This document shows positions 24,998-32,443 of a stretch of DNA of 64,000 nt, one piece after another. A model generated the notes under the pieces. It worked only from the letters and a program-made list of their open reading frames with translations. It did not search any database and had not been told where the DNA came from. How positions within the stretch are numbered: the first letter of the stretch is position 1; every line of letters starts with the position of its first letter. Source of the stretch: Mesorhizobium denitrificans (GTDB taxonomy: Bacteria; Pseudomonadota; Alphaproteobacteria; Rhizobiales; Rhizobiaceae); the NCBI RefSeq assembly GCF_003403035.1, contig NZ_QURN01000007.1, positions 184,342 to 248,341 of the forward strand, read 5' to 3'. Made by a program: the position numbers and the translations under genes.

Positions 24998-27820
24998 TTG
25001 AAAACGATCCTTTCCCGCAGAACATTTCTCAAGGCAAGCGTTGCCGGCGTTGCAATCAAGATATCGATGCTGCCGATAGCTGCGCGCGCGGAACTGATTG
25101 AGACACCGCCACCGCCTGCGGCGGATTGGCTGGTGGCCGGAGGCAAGCCGAAATACCGGCTCGACGCCATTGCCAAAGTGACTGGCGGCAAGACATTTGC
25201 ACGCGATTATCGCGCGCGCGATCTTGAAGGTTGGCCCAAGGAGCAGTCGCACGCCTTTATGCTCCATGCGACGCGCACGGATCGTGTTTTCGACGGTGTC
25301 GACCTGGCCCTGCTAGAGCCTGATCTCAAGCCGGATAGGCTGGTCTTGCACGAAGATCTGGTTGCGGATGGTGTCACCATCCCTGTGCCAGGTTTTTACG
25401 GTGACGTGTTTCTGGTTCCGAAGGGACAGACGGCGCGTCTGCTCGGGCAGCCGGTGGCGATGCTCATCTATCACGACTTTGCCCGCTTCGATCTAGCGAA
25501 GCGTACGCTACGCTTCAGCGACAATGTTGTACGTTATGGCGGAGCAGGTCCATCGACCACGCCCGCCAATTACGGCGCAGCGCGTTATGTACGCATTGAT
25601 GGTGGTACTCCGGACGCGCCGGACCGCTTTTCCGCCCTGAAGGATACGGTGATCTGGACCGGCTTCAAGGGCGACGACCCGCAATGGCCGGCTGCCGGGG
25701 ATGGTGACGCGTCCGCCCGTGGAATGACGGCGGCGGCAGAGATCCAAAACGAGATTGCAGCCGCAGGCGACGACATGCTCGTCCTGAAGCGCTCTTATTT
25801 TTCACAATCAATCGATGCTTCCGCGATGGAGGCCGATAACGGTAACGTTTGGTATGACGCCAAGACCGGCGTGCTTCACGCAATGGTGGCGACCCAATCG
25901 CCATATGAGGTGGCCGAAGTTGCCGCCGTCATGGTGTCCAAATCTAAATTCCCGCTTAAGAGCGTCGATCTGAAGGTGGGTTATACCGTAGGTTACGGCA
26001 CCAAGGATCATGCGATCTTCCCGTTCTATTGCGTGCTCGCGGGCCTATATGGCGACGGGCGTCCGGTGCGGCTCGCCAACGACCGCTATGAGCAGTTTCA
26101 GACAGCCTTGAAGCGCCACGCTTTCTGGATGGACAATGTGATGCTCATTGACCGCAAGACCGGACAGTTTCGCGCCATGACTGGCACCTACCGCAACAAT
26201 GGCGGCGGGCGTGAGAATTTTTCGACATCTGTCGGCACGGTTGGCGCGACTGCGGCGCAGTCGATTTATTATCTGCCAAAAAGCGATTTCTCAGCGGCGA
26301 TCCTGGCGTCGCGCGCCGTTGATGCGGGATCTATGCGCGGCTACGGAACGCTGCAGACGATGTCCGCCACCGAGATGATGGTCGATGAAGCGGCGGAGTT
26401 GCTTGGCCTGGACCCAATAGAGTTTCGGCGGCGCAATGCGCTGAAATCAGGGATGAAGAACACTCAGGGCGCGATCCCCTCGGGTGCGATGCGGCATGAA
26501 GAAATTTTGAACAAGGCGGCGCAACACCCGATCTGGTCGCAGCGCAATGCTCGCAAAGCCGAATTCGAGGCGGCAAACCCCGGTAAGAGATATGGCGTGG
26601 GTTACGGCCATGTGCACAAGGATTACGGCACCGGCGCAGAATCCGCACTCGCATCGCTTGAATTCGATGCAAAGGGTCATCTCAAATTTTCGCATGTCGC
26701 GCACGAGATTGGCACCGGCGCAACCACGTCGCAAACAGTTATGGTAGGGGCAATCCTCGGGAAGCTTCCTGACGAGACTGAGTTCGGCAAGGTGCGCTGG
26801 CCAAACATGCCGCTTGAGGCCACTGACCAACCTTACACCATGTCTCAGGAAGACGAGGATCGTCATAAGCTCAACCCGCGCTGGACGCCCACTTTCACCT
26901 CGCCGATGAGCGCTTCCAACAGCGTGTACTATCTCGGTCACGCCACACGGGAAGCGGCGAACGTGCTTATCGAACTGGCGGTCTGGCCAGCCGCACGCTC
27001 GATTTGGTCGCGCGGGATTGGCGGCGGCCAGATGGCTCCTGAGGTCGTTCGCCGCGAAGACTTGCGCGTTGCTGACGGCACAATTACCGCGGCCGCCATG
27101 CAGCCGCTTTCATTTGCCGAAATTGCAGCAGAGGCGCATCGCCTTGGTCTTGTTACCGGCGTCACCGTTCACACCTTCAATCGCTGGCAATGGGCTGAAG
27201 CCGAGTTTGATCTCGATGAGGCCGGGCATCAGCGCTTTGCCATTGATGCGTTGGCCGTGAAATATGGCGATGCGGCGACGCCGGAGCGCAAGGCTCTCAT
27301 GACGGCTGATGGCTGGCGCTTTGTTGACCGCGCGTCGGTTTCCTATCCTCCAACACAGCGCAATAACGCAGGCGTCACATATTACGCACCGATGGCGACA
27401 TTGGTCGAACTGGTTGTCGATCTGGGCAGCGGCGACGTCAAACTGCTATCTCACCACTCCATCATCGAATGCGGAACACAGGTCGTTCCCGAACTCGTTT
27501 CCGGCCAGATTCAAGGTGGATTGGCCATGGGTATCGGACACGCGCTCAAGGAGTATCTGCCACTTTATGAGGATGGGCCGGGTGACGGAACCTGGAACTG
27601 GAACCGATATGAACTGCCAACCGCAAAGGACGTCGCCGTTTGGTCGCAGACGGCCGAGGTGCTGCCGCCACTATCCGATAGTGATCCACCAAAAGGCATG
27701 GCCGAAGTTGTAATGATCGCGGTTGTTCCCGCGATCGTCAACGCTATCACCCACGCCATCGGCAAGCGCTTTTATGAACTGCCTGTTACATCGGATAAAA
27801 TTCGAGAGGCATTGGCATGA
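24998..27820 (+). CDS. Molybdenum-binding subunit of an isoquinoline/aldehyde oxidoreductase
   Basis: 940 residues of the xanthine dehydrogenase superfamily, in the IorB/membrane-bound aldehyde dehydrogenase branch. A twin-arginine leader (SRRTFLKASVAG) is at the N-terminus, so the folded enzyme is exported. The Mo-binding region includes GSMRGYGTLQTM, GVGYGHVHKDYGTGAES and HEIGTGATTSQ, with a late GGLAMGIGHALKEYLP. The start is a TTG preceded by GAGGAG. It is followed by a 2Fe-2S subunit and a multiheme cytochrome c, so electrons should go to the respiratory chain. The substrate (aldehyde or N-heterocycle) cannot be told. No adjacent xdhC-type maturation factor is seen. Confidence 0.88.
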   Translation: MKTILSRRTFLKASVAGVAIKISMLPIAARAELIETPPPPAADWLVAGGKPKYRLDAIAKVTGGKTFARDYRARDLEGWPKEQSHAFMLHATRTDRVFDGVDLALLEPDLKPDRLVLHEDLVADGVTIPVPGFYGDVFLVPKGQTARLLGQPVAMLIYHDFARFDLAKRTLRFSDNVVRYGGAGPSTTPANYGAARYVRIDGGTPDAPDRFSALKDTVIWTGFKGDDPQWPAAGDGDASARGMTAAAEIQNEIAAAGDDMLVLKRSYFSQSIDASAMEADNGNVWYDAKTGVLHAMVATQSPYEVAEVAAVMVSKSKFPLKSVDLKVGYTVGYGTKDHAIFPFYCVLAGLYGDGRPVRLANDRYEQFQTALKRHAFWMDNVMLIDRKTGQFRAMTGTYRNNGGGRENFSTSVGTVGATAAQSIYYLPKSDFSAAILASRAVDAGSMRGYGTLQTMSATEMMVDEAAELLGLDPIEFRRRNALKSGMKNTQGAIPSGAMRHEEILNKAAQHPIWSQRNARKAEFEAANPGKRYGVGYGHVHKDYGTGAESALASLEFDAKGHLKFSHVAHEIGTGATTSQTVMVGAILGKLPDETEFGKVRWPNMPLEATDQPYTMSQEDEDRHKLNPRWTPTFTSPMSASNSVYYLGHATREAANVLIELAVWPAARSIWSRGIGGGQMAPEVVRREDLRVADGTITAAAMQPLSFAEIAAEAHRLGLVTGVTVHTFNRWQWAEAEFDLDEAGHQRFAIDALAVKYGDAATPERKALMTADGWRFVDRASVSYPPTQRNNAGVTYYAPMATLVELVVDLGSGDVKLLSHHSIIECGTQVVPELVSGQIQGGLAMGIGHALKEYLPLYEDGPGDGTWNWNRYELPTAKDVAVWSQTAEVLPPLSDSDPPKGMAEVVMIAVVPAIVNAITHAIGKRFYELPVTSDKIREALA

Positions 27821-28362
27821 CCATAGTCACCCGCAAACTGTCCCTCACGCTCAATGACAAAGCCATCGGACCCATCGATGTGCCTGAGACGATGATGATG
27901 CAGGACTTTCTCCACGAGTATGAGAACCTGACCGGATCGCGCATGGGCTGTGGTCAGGGCATCTGCCATGCCTGCACTGTGGTTGTTGAAAAGGATGACG
28001 GCTCGCTTGAAGAAATGCGGACCTGCATTGTCGGTGCGCACTGGTTTGAGGGCCGCAAAGTGCGAACTGTTGAGGGTCAGGCAAAGCTCGGTACAGATGG
28101 TGAGATCGTCGCGCTTTCGCCGGTTCAGCAGGCATTTATCGAGCATTTCGCGTTCCAGTGCGGCTATTGCACGCCCGGTTTTGTGACGGGCGCCACGGTG
28201 CTGCTGGACAAGCTCAAGCGCGAGCCGATTGAACGCGATGCCGTTGAACAGACGATCACAGACGCGCTTGATCGGCATATCTGCCGCTGCACCGGTTATG
28301 TCCGCTATTTTGAGGCAGTACGTGATCTCGTCTTGAAGACCCCTGGTTTGGTGAAGGCATAG
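27817..28362 (+). CDS. 2Fe-2S subunit of the molybdenum oxidoreductase
   Basis: 181 residues with two iron-sulfur domains. The plant-ferredoxin-like N-terminal part has CGQGICHACTV and a later Cys in MRTCIVGA. The four-helix C-terminal part has QCGYCTPGFV and HICRCTGY. It passes electrons from the Mo site to the cytochrome subunit. It lacks its own export signal, so co-export with the Tat-signal-bearing large subunit is likely. The start overlaps the large-subunit stop by 4 bases; the next gene begins 1 base after its stop. Confidence 0.92.
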   Translation: MTIVTRKLSLTLNDKAIGPIDVPETMMMQDFLHEYENLTGSRMGCGQGICHACTVVVEKDDGSLEEMRTCIVGAHWFEGRKVRTVEGQAKLGTDGEIVALSPVQQAFIEHFAFQCGYCTPGFVTGATVLLDKLKREPIERDAVEQTITDALDRHICRCTGYVRYFEAVRDLVLKTPGLVKA

Positions 28363-28363
28363 A

Positions 28364-29641
28364 ATGCTCAGGAAGCTGCTCCTCGCCATATTGGCGGCCG
28401 TTGTAATAGGCGTGCTTGTCGCTGCTGGAATTTTCTTTGGCATGTTCGAGAAAAGTGTCGTTGCAGCGGATATCGAGCAGCAGCTATCGGCTGATCAGAT
28501 GAAGGCACTGGCCCAGCGCGGTGCCTACGTTGCTGTTGCTGCCGATTGTTACGCTTGCCACACTGCCAGGGATGGCGCGCCGTGGGCCGGCGGGATGCCA
28601 TTCGTAACTCCGTTCGGCACGATTTATTCCACCAACATCTCGCCGGATAAGGAGAATGGTATCGGGAACTGGACGCGCGCCGAATTCCATCGCGCAGTAC
28701 GCGACGGGGTCGGCAAGCACGGCCATCTGTATCCGGCGATGCCCTATGCTTCCTATCGCAAGATGACGACTGACGATGTCGATGCCGTCTACGCATACCT
28801 AATGAACCGCGAGCCGATGAAGGTGGCAAACCGCGCCAATGATATGTCTTTCCCGTTCAACATCCGGCAGGGCATGACGTTCTGGAATCTCCTGAACCTT
28901 TCGAACAAAACGACGACTGAAGTCTCTGGTCACTCGCCAATGTGGAATCGGGGTCGTTATGTGACGGACGCGCTTGCCCATTGCGGCGAATGCCATACAC
29001 CGCGCAACTTCATGATGGGCATGGAAAGCAGTCGCTATCTTCAAGGAGCCATGCTTGACGGCGTGTTGGCGCCCGACATCACAAAGGCTGGATTGACCCA
29101 GATGGGTTTCGATCCGGCGGTGTTTGCGACCTTTATGAAGTCTGGCATTTCTGCGCAGGGCGCCATGACCAACCAGATGTTCGAGGTTGTCCATTTCTCC
29201 AGCCAGTACATGACGAGCGAAGATTTGCAGGCTATGTCGGCCTATCTGTTTGACCTCGAAAATCTGCCTCAAAAACCAGAACTGCCGCCCAAGCCTGAGC
29301 CGATCGCCGTGCCAGAGCAGACTGCGACTTCTGCGCGGGAAACCTATAATGGCCTTTGCGCCGGCTGCCACGGTGTGCAGGGAATGGGTATTCCAAATGT
29401 TGTGGTGCCGCTTGCGACCAACGCTTCGCTGCGCCTGAAAGATGCCGCAAATCTCAATCGGACCATCCTGCATGGCATACCGGCACAGCGCTTTCCTGGC
29501 TTGGCCCGCATGCAGCCCATGCCGGCTTTTGCAGCGAATTTGACAGATCAGCAGGTCGCGGACCTTTCCAATTGGTTGCGCGCGACGTGGGGCGGTCAGC
29601 AGCCAAACGTTACGGTGCAGGATGTCCAGCGGTTGCGCTGA
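28364..29641 (+). CDS. Triheme cytochrome c subunit of the oxidoreductase
   Basis: 425 residues with one N-terminal hydrophobic segment (anchor or signal) and three heme c sites: CYACH near residue 63, CGECH near 210 and CAGCH near 331. Methionine candidates for axial ligation follow each. This is the layout of the cytochrome subunit of acetic-acid-bacterial alcohol and aldehyde dehydrogenases, which hands electrons to ubiquinone or an oxidase. It completes the three-gene operon with the Mo and FeS subunits. Confidence 0.92.
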   Translation: MLRKLLLAILAAVVIGVLVAAGIFFGMFEKSVVAADIEQQLSADQMKALAQRGAYVAVAADCYACHTARDGAPWAGGMPFVTPFGTIYSTNISPDKENGIGNWTRAEFHRAVRDGVGKHGHLYPAMPYASYRKMTTDDVDAVYAYLMNREPMKVANRANDMSFPFNIRQGMTFWNLLNLSNKTTTEVSGHSPMWNRGRYVTDALAHCGECHTPRNFMMGMESSRYLQGAMLDGVLAPDITKAGLTQMGFDPAVFATFMKSGISAQGAMTNQMFEVVHFSSQYMTSEDLQAMSAYLFDLENLPQKPELPPKPEPIAVPEQTATSARETYNGLCAGCHGVQGMGIPNVVVPLATNASLRLKDAANLNRTILHGIPAQRFPGLARMQPMPAFAANLTDQQVADLSNWLRATWGGQQPNVTVQDVQRLR

Positions 29642-29696
29642 TGCGATTTGAGGACTGGTAACGAAACCTTGGCCGGCAACTGACCATTTTGGCTGT

Positions 29697-30125
29697 TCAG
29701 CGGTCGATACGCGTCGAGAGGATGATTGAGGAAAGCGTTCTCTCTACGCCATCCATCGCACCGATGCCGTCGAGCAGCGCGTCCAGGTCGCTGATCGAAG
29801 GCGCGTCGACGATCACGATCATGTCGAAGCTGCCGCTGACCGAATGCAGCGTGCGAACCGCTGAGAGCGCCTTCAATTGCCGCACCACCTTGTCGGTCAG
29901 CTTGGGCGTGACCGTCAGCAGGATATGTGCCTTGACCAGACCCTTCTCATAGTCGGCCGAAAGCCTTGCGCCATAGCCGGTGATGGTTCCGCGCTGCTCC
30001 AGCCGGTCGATGTAGGTTTGCACCGTCGTGCGCGATACCCCCAGCCGCCGGGCGAGTTCCGCGGTCGGAATACGAGCGTTCTCGCGCAACAACTCGATCA
30101 GTGTCTGTTCGGTTTTGTTTGGCAT
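29697..30125 (-). CDS. Lrp/AsnC-family regulator of the cyanophycin locus
   Basis: 142 residues: an N-terminal helix-turn-helix (ELARRLGVSRTTVQTYIDRL) and a C-terminal RAM/ASNC effector domain (about 65-140). The start at 30125 follows the family N-terminus MPNKTEQTLIELL; an in-frame ATG at 30146 would add 7 residues. It is divergent from the saccharopine-dehydrogenase-like gene. Two TTTTGC-type palindromes occupy the intergenic space. Family members respond to amino acids (Lys, Arg, Asp, Asn and others), which fits a locus that makes and breaks an amino-acid polymer. The effector is unknown. Confidence 0.88.
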   Translation of the reverse strand: MPNKTEQTLIELLRENARIPTAELARRLGVSRTTVQTYIDRLEQRGTITGYGARLSADYEKGLVKAHILLTVTPKLTDKVVRQLKALSAVRTLHSVSGSFDMIVIVDAPSISDLDALLDGIGAMDGVERTLSSIILSTRIDR

Positions 30126-30144
30126 ATTGCCTAATCGTTCTATC

Positions 30145-30158
30145 ATTTTGCACAAAAT
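30145..30158. promoter_or_regulatory. Lrp-type palindrome 1 (ATTTTGCACAAAAT)
   Basis: ATTTTG-CA-CAAAAT is a perfect inverted repeat just upstream of the regulator gene. It resembles the AT-flanked palindromes bound by Lrp/AsnC octamers. A related site lies 45 bases away on the other side of the gap, a spacing compatible with wrapping DNA round the protein. Confidence 0.5.
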
Positions 30159-30189
30159 CGGCAAGCGATCTGTCGAATTGCATACTGTC

Positions 30190-30204
30190 TTTTGCAGGGC
30201 AAAA
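30190..30204. promoter_or_regulatory. Lrp-type palindrome 2 (TTTTGCAGGGCAAAA)
   Basis: TTTTGC-AGG-GCAAAA lies about 40 bases upstream of the first enzyme gene. It shares the TTTTGC half-site with palindrome 1. In addition, ATCATTTTGC at 30142 and GCAAAATGAT at 30199 are exact reverse complements. The pair is a strong candidate for the divergent operator. Confidence 0.5.
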
Positions 30205-30245
30205 TGATTTCTTCGCGCAGGAATCAGCAGGGCTTGAGGGTTGTT

Positions 30246-31349
30246 ATGAAAGAAATCGTCGTCGTCGGTGCGGGCAAGATCGGCTCCACAATAGCAGAGC
30301 TCCTGTCCGGGACAGGCGAGTATCGGGTGACTGTAGTCGACCGTTCCGCCGAACAACTGGCCGCGATGGAGCTTTCCGATGCGGTGTTGACGCTGGAACT
30401 CGATATCAGTGCAACGGGCGCACTGGAAAAGGTGCTGGCCGGCAAATTCGCCGTGCTGAGTGCTGCCCCCTTCCACCTGACGCGGCGCATTGCCGAAGCA
30501 GCCGCAACATGCGGCGTGCACTATCTCGACCTGACCGAGGATGTCGCTTCGACGCGCCGTGTGAAAGAGCTTGCACGCGATGCAGAGAGCACCTTCATTC
30601 CGCAATGCGGGCTGGCACCGGGTTTCATCTCCATCGTGGCAAACGACCTTGCCAGCCGGTTCGATTCGCTGGAAAGCGTACGCATGCGCGTGGGCGCGCT
30701 GCCGCAATATCCGTCCAACGCGCTGAACTACAATCTCACCTGGAGTACGGACGGCGTCATCAACGAATATTGCGAACCGTGCGAGGCAATCGTCGAGGGT
30801 GAGCTGGTGGAGGTGGTGCCACTGGAGGAGCGCGAGGAGTTTTCGCTCGATGGCGTCACCTATGAAGCGTTCAATACCTCGGGCGGCCTGGGCACGCTCG
30901 CCGAAACGCTGAAAGGCAAGGTGCGTACGCTTAATTATCGCACCATTCGCTATCCGGGCCACGCCAACATCATGAAGGCGCTGCTTAACGACCTTGGCCT
31001 GCGCCACCGCCGCGATGTGCTGAAGGACATCTTTGAAAGCGCTCTGCCTGCTACGACCCAGGATGTGGTGATCGTGTTCGTGACCGTGAGCGGCAGAAAG
31101 AATGGGCGCCTGCTGCAGGAAACCTATGCCAACAAGATCTATAGCCAGCGCGTTGGCAATATTGTGCATTCGGCGATCCAGATAACAACGGCGTCCGGCA
31201 TCTGCGCAGTGCTCGACATGCTGGCCGATGGCAGCTTGCCTTCGAAGGGCTTCGTGCGGCAGGAGGACATCGCGCTCGACAGTTTCCTCGCCAACCGCTT
31301 CGGTCGTGTTTACGCACAGCAGGAAGCGGTTGGACGGTTCGGGCGCTGA
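30246..31349 (+). CDS. Saccharopine/L-lysine dehydrogenase-like oxidoreductase
   Basis: 367 residues. The N-terminus is a Rossmann domain (IVVVGAGKIGSTIAELL) followed by LSAAPFHLTRRIAEAA and QCGLAPGFISIVANDL, the pattern of saccharopine dehydrogenase and L-lysine 6-dehydrogenase family proteins. The ATG at 30246 is chosen over an earlier ATG because GAGGG lies 8 bases before it and because the Rossmann strand starts at once. It heads an operon-like set with cyanophycinase and cyanophycin synthetase, divergent from an Lrp regulator. A role in forming or removing lysine, ornithine or another basic amino acid tied to the polymer is inferred; the exact substrate is not known. Confidence 0.78.
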   Translation: MKEIVVVGAGKIGSTIAELLSGTGEYRVTVVDRSAEQLAAMELSDAVLTLELDISATGALEKVLAGKFAVLSAAPFHLTRRIAEAAATCGVHYLDLTEDVASTRRVKELARDAESTFIPQCGLAPGFISIVANDLASRFDSLESVRMRVGALPQYPSNALNYNLTWSTDGVINEYCEPCEAIVEGELVEVVPLEEREEFSLDGVTYEAFNTSGGLGTLAETLKGKVRTLNYRTIRYPGHANIMKALLNDLGLRHRRDVLKDIFESALPATTQDVVIVFVTVSGRKNGRLLQETYANKIYSQRVGNIVHSAIQITTASGICAVLDMLADGSLPSKGFVRQEDIALDSFLANRFGRVYAQQEAVGRFGR

Positions 31350-31542
31350 CGTTGCTTATTCGAGCTTGGTGCGATGCCGCCACCCGTCACTTAGCGAAAG
31401 ACACAGCCGTTTGGTGAAGCGAATCCGCTTGCTATCCGCAGTTTGGCTCGTCAATCTGGCAAGCAATTGCGGGGTTACCCGTTGACGACGACTGGAATCT
31501 TTGGTTTGGGCCTGCGGGCTCAAAAAGGACGTGCAGCAGAAT

Positions 31543-32415
31543 ATGTGCCCGGCGCAAGTTAATGCGAACTCGACTCGAGGATACGTAATTCCCATTGGGG
31601 GGGGCGAAGACCGCGTCAAGGAGCGGCATATTCATCGTCGCTTTGTCGAGCTGTCGGGCGGACGCGCAGCGAATATCGCGGTGATACCGACCGCATCCGA
31701 ACTCGAGACCACCGGTCTGGATTATAGTCGCATCTTCAGTGATCTCGGTGCGGCCCAAGTCGACCTTTTGCCGATTGCGCGGCGGGCGGACTGCGACAAT
31801 CCCCGCTATCTTGAAATGCTTGACCGCGCCACCGGGATTTTTCTGACCGGCGGCAACCAGTTGCGGCTCTCCACGATCCTCGGCGGCACCGGCATTGCCC
31901 AGCGTATCCGCCGCCATAACGCGGCGGGCGTGCATGTCGCGGGCACATCGGCCGGAGCATCGATCATGTCAGAGCATATGATCGCGGGCGGTGACAGCAA
32001 TTCTGCTCCATTGGAGGGTGCGGCCAGCCTCGCTCCGGGCCTGGGACTGACGAACGCCGTCATCATCGATCAGCATTTCACCCAGCGCAACCGTCTGGGC
32101 CGATTGCTGTCGGCTTCCTCCTACAATCCTTTCCTGATCGGGCTTGGGATCGACGAGGACACGGCAGCCTTTATCGGCCCCGAGGGCGTGTTTGAGGTGG
32201 TGGGATCAGGTACGGTCACCGTCGTCGACGCCTCCGATCAAACCCATTCGTCAATGTGGGAGGCCGGCCCCGGCCAGCCTCTGACCTTGCTAGACCTGAA
32301 AGTTCACGTGATGGGTGAGGGGTGCCGCTATGACCTCGTCAACCGCCGCGCCTATCTGCCCGACGAGCAAACTGCATTCTGCGCTTTGCCATATGACAAG
32401 GTCAGATCATACTGA
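31543..32415 (+). CDS. cphB: Cyanophycinase
   Basis: About 290 residues of peptidase family S51. The nucleophile elbow GTSAGAS (Ser near residue 136) and the preceding IFLTGGNQLRL match cyanophycinase, an exopeptidase that releases beta-Asp-Arg dipeptides from cyanophycin. LTNAVIIDQHFTQRNRLGRL is another family block. The start is uncertain: ATG 31543 is taken, but GTG 31531 and TTG 31501 are in frame, and AAAGGA at 31525 lies a little far from the ATG. No signal peptide is seen, as expected for intracellular granule turnover. It is followed after 28 bases by cphA. Confidence 0.88.
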   Translation: MCPAQVNANSTRGYVIPIGGGEDRVKERHIHRRFVELSGGRAANIAVIPTASELETTGLDYSRIFSDLGAAQVDLLPIARRADCDNPRYLEMLDRATGIFLTGGNQLRLSTILGGTGIAQRIRRHNAAGVHVAGTSAGASIMSEHMIAGGDSNSAPLEGAASLAPGLGLTNAVIIDQHFTQRNRLGRLLSASSYNPFLIGLGIDEDTAAFIGPEGVFEVVGSGTVTVVDASDQTHSSMWEAGPGQPLTLLDLKVHVMGEGCRYDLVNRRAYLPDEQTAFCALPYDKVRSY

Positions 32416-32443
32416 CCTATATTGACAGGAAGGGGACCAGTCC

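Noticed and set aside
30126..31169. N-terminal extension of the Lrp regulator to 490 residues
   Set aside because: The extra 340 residues are antisense to the saccharopine-dehydrogenase-like gene; the Lrp domain begins at the Met at 30125.
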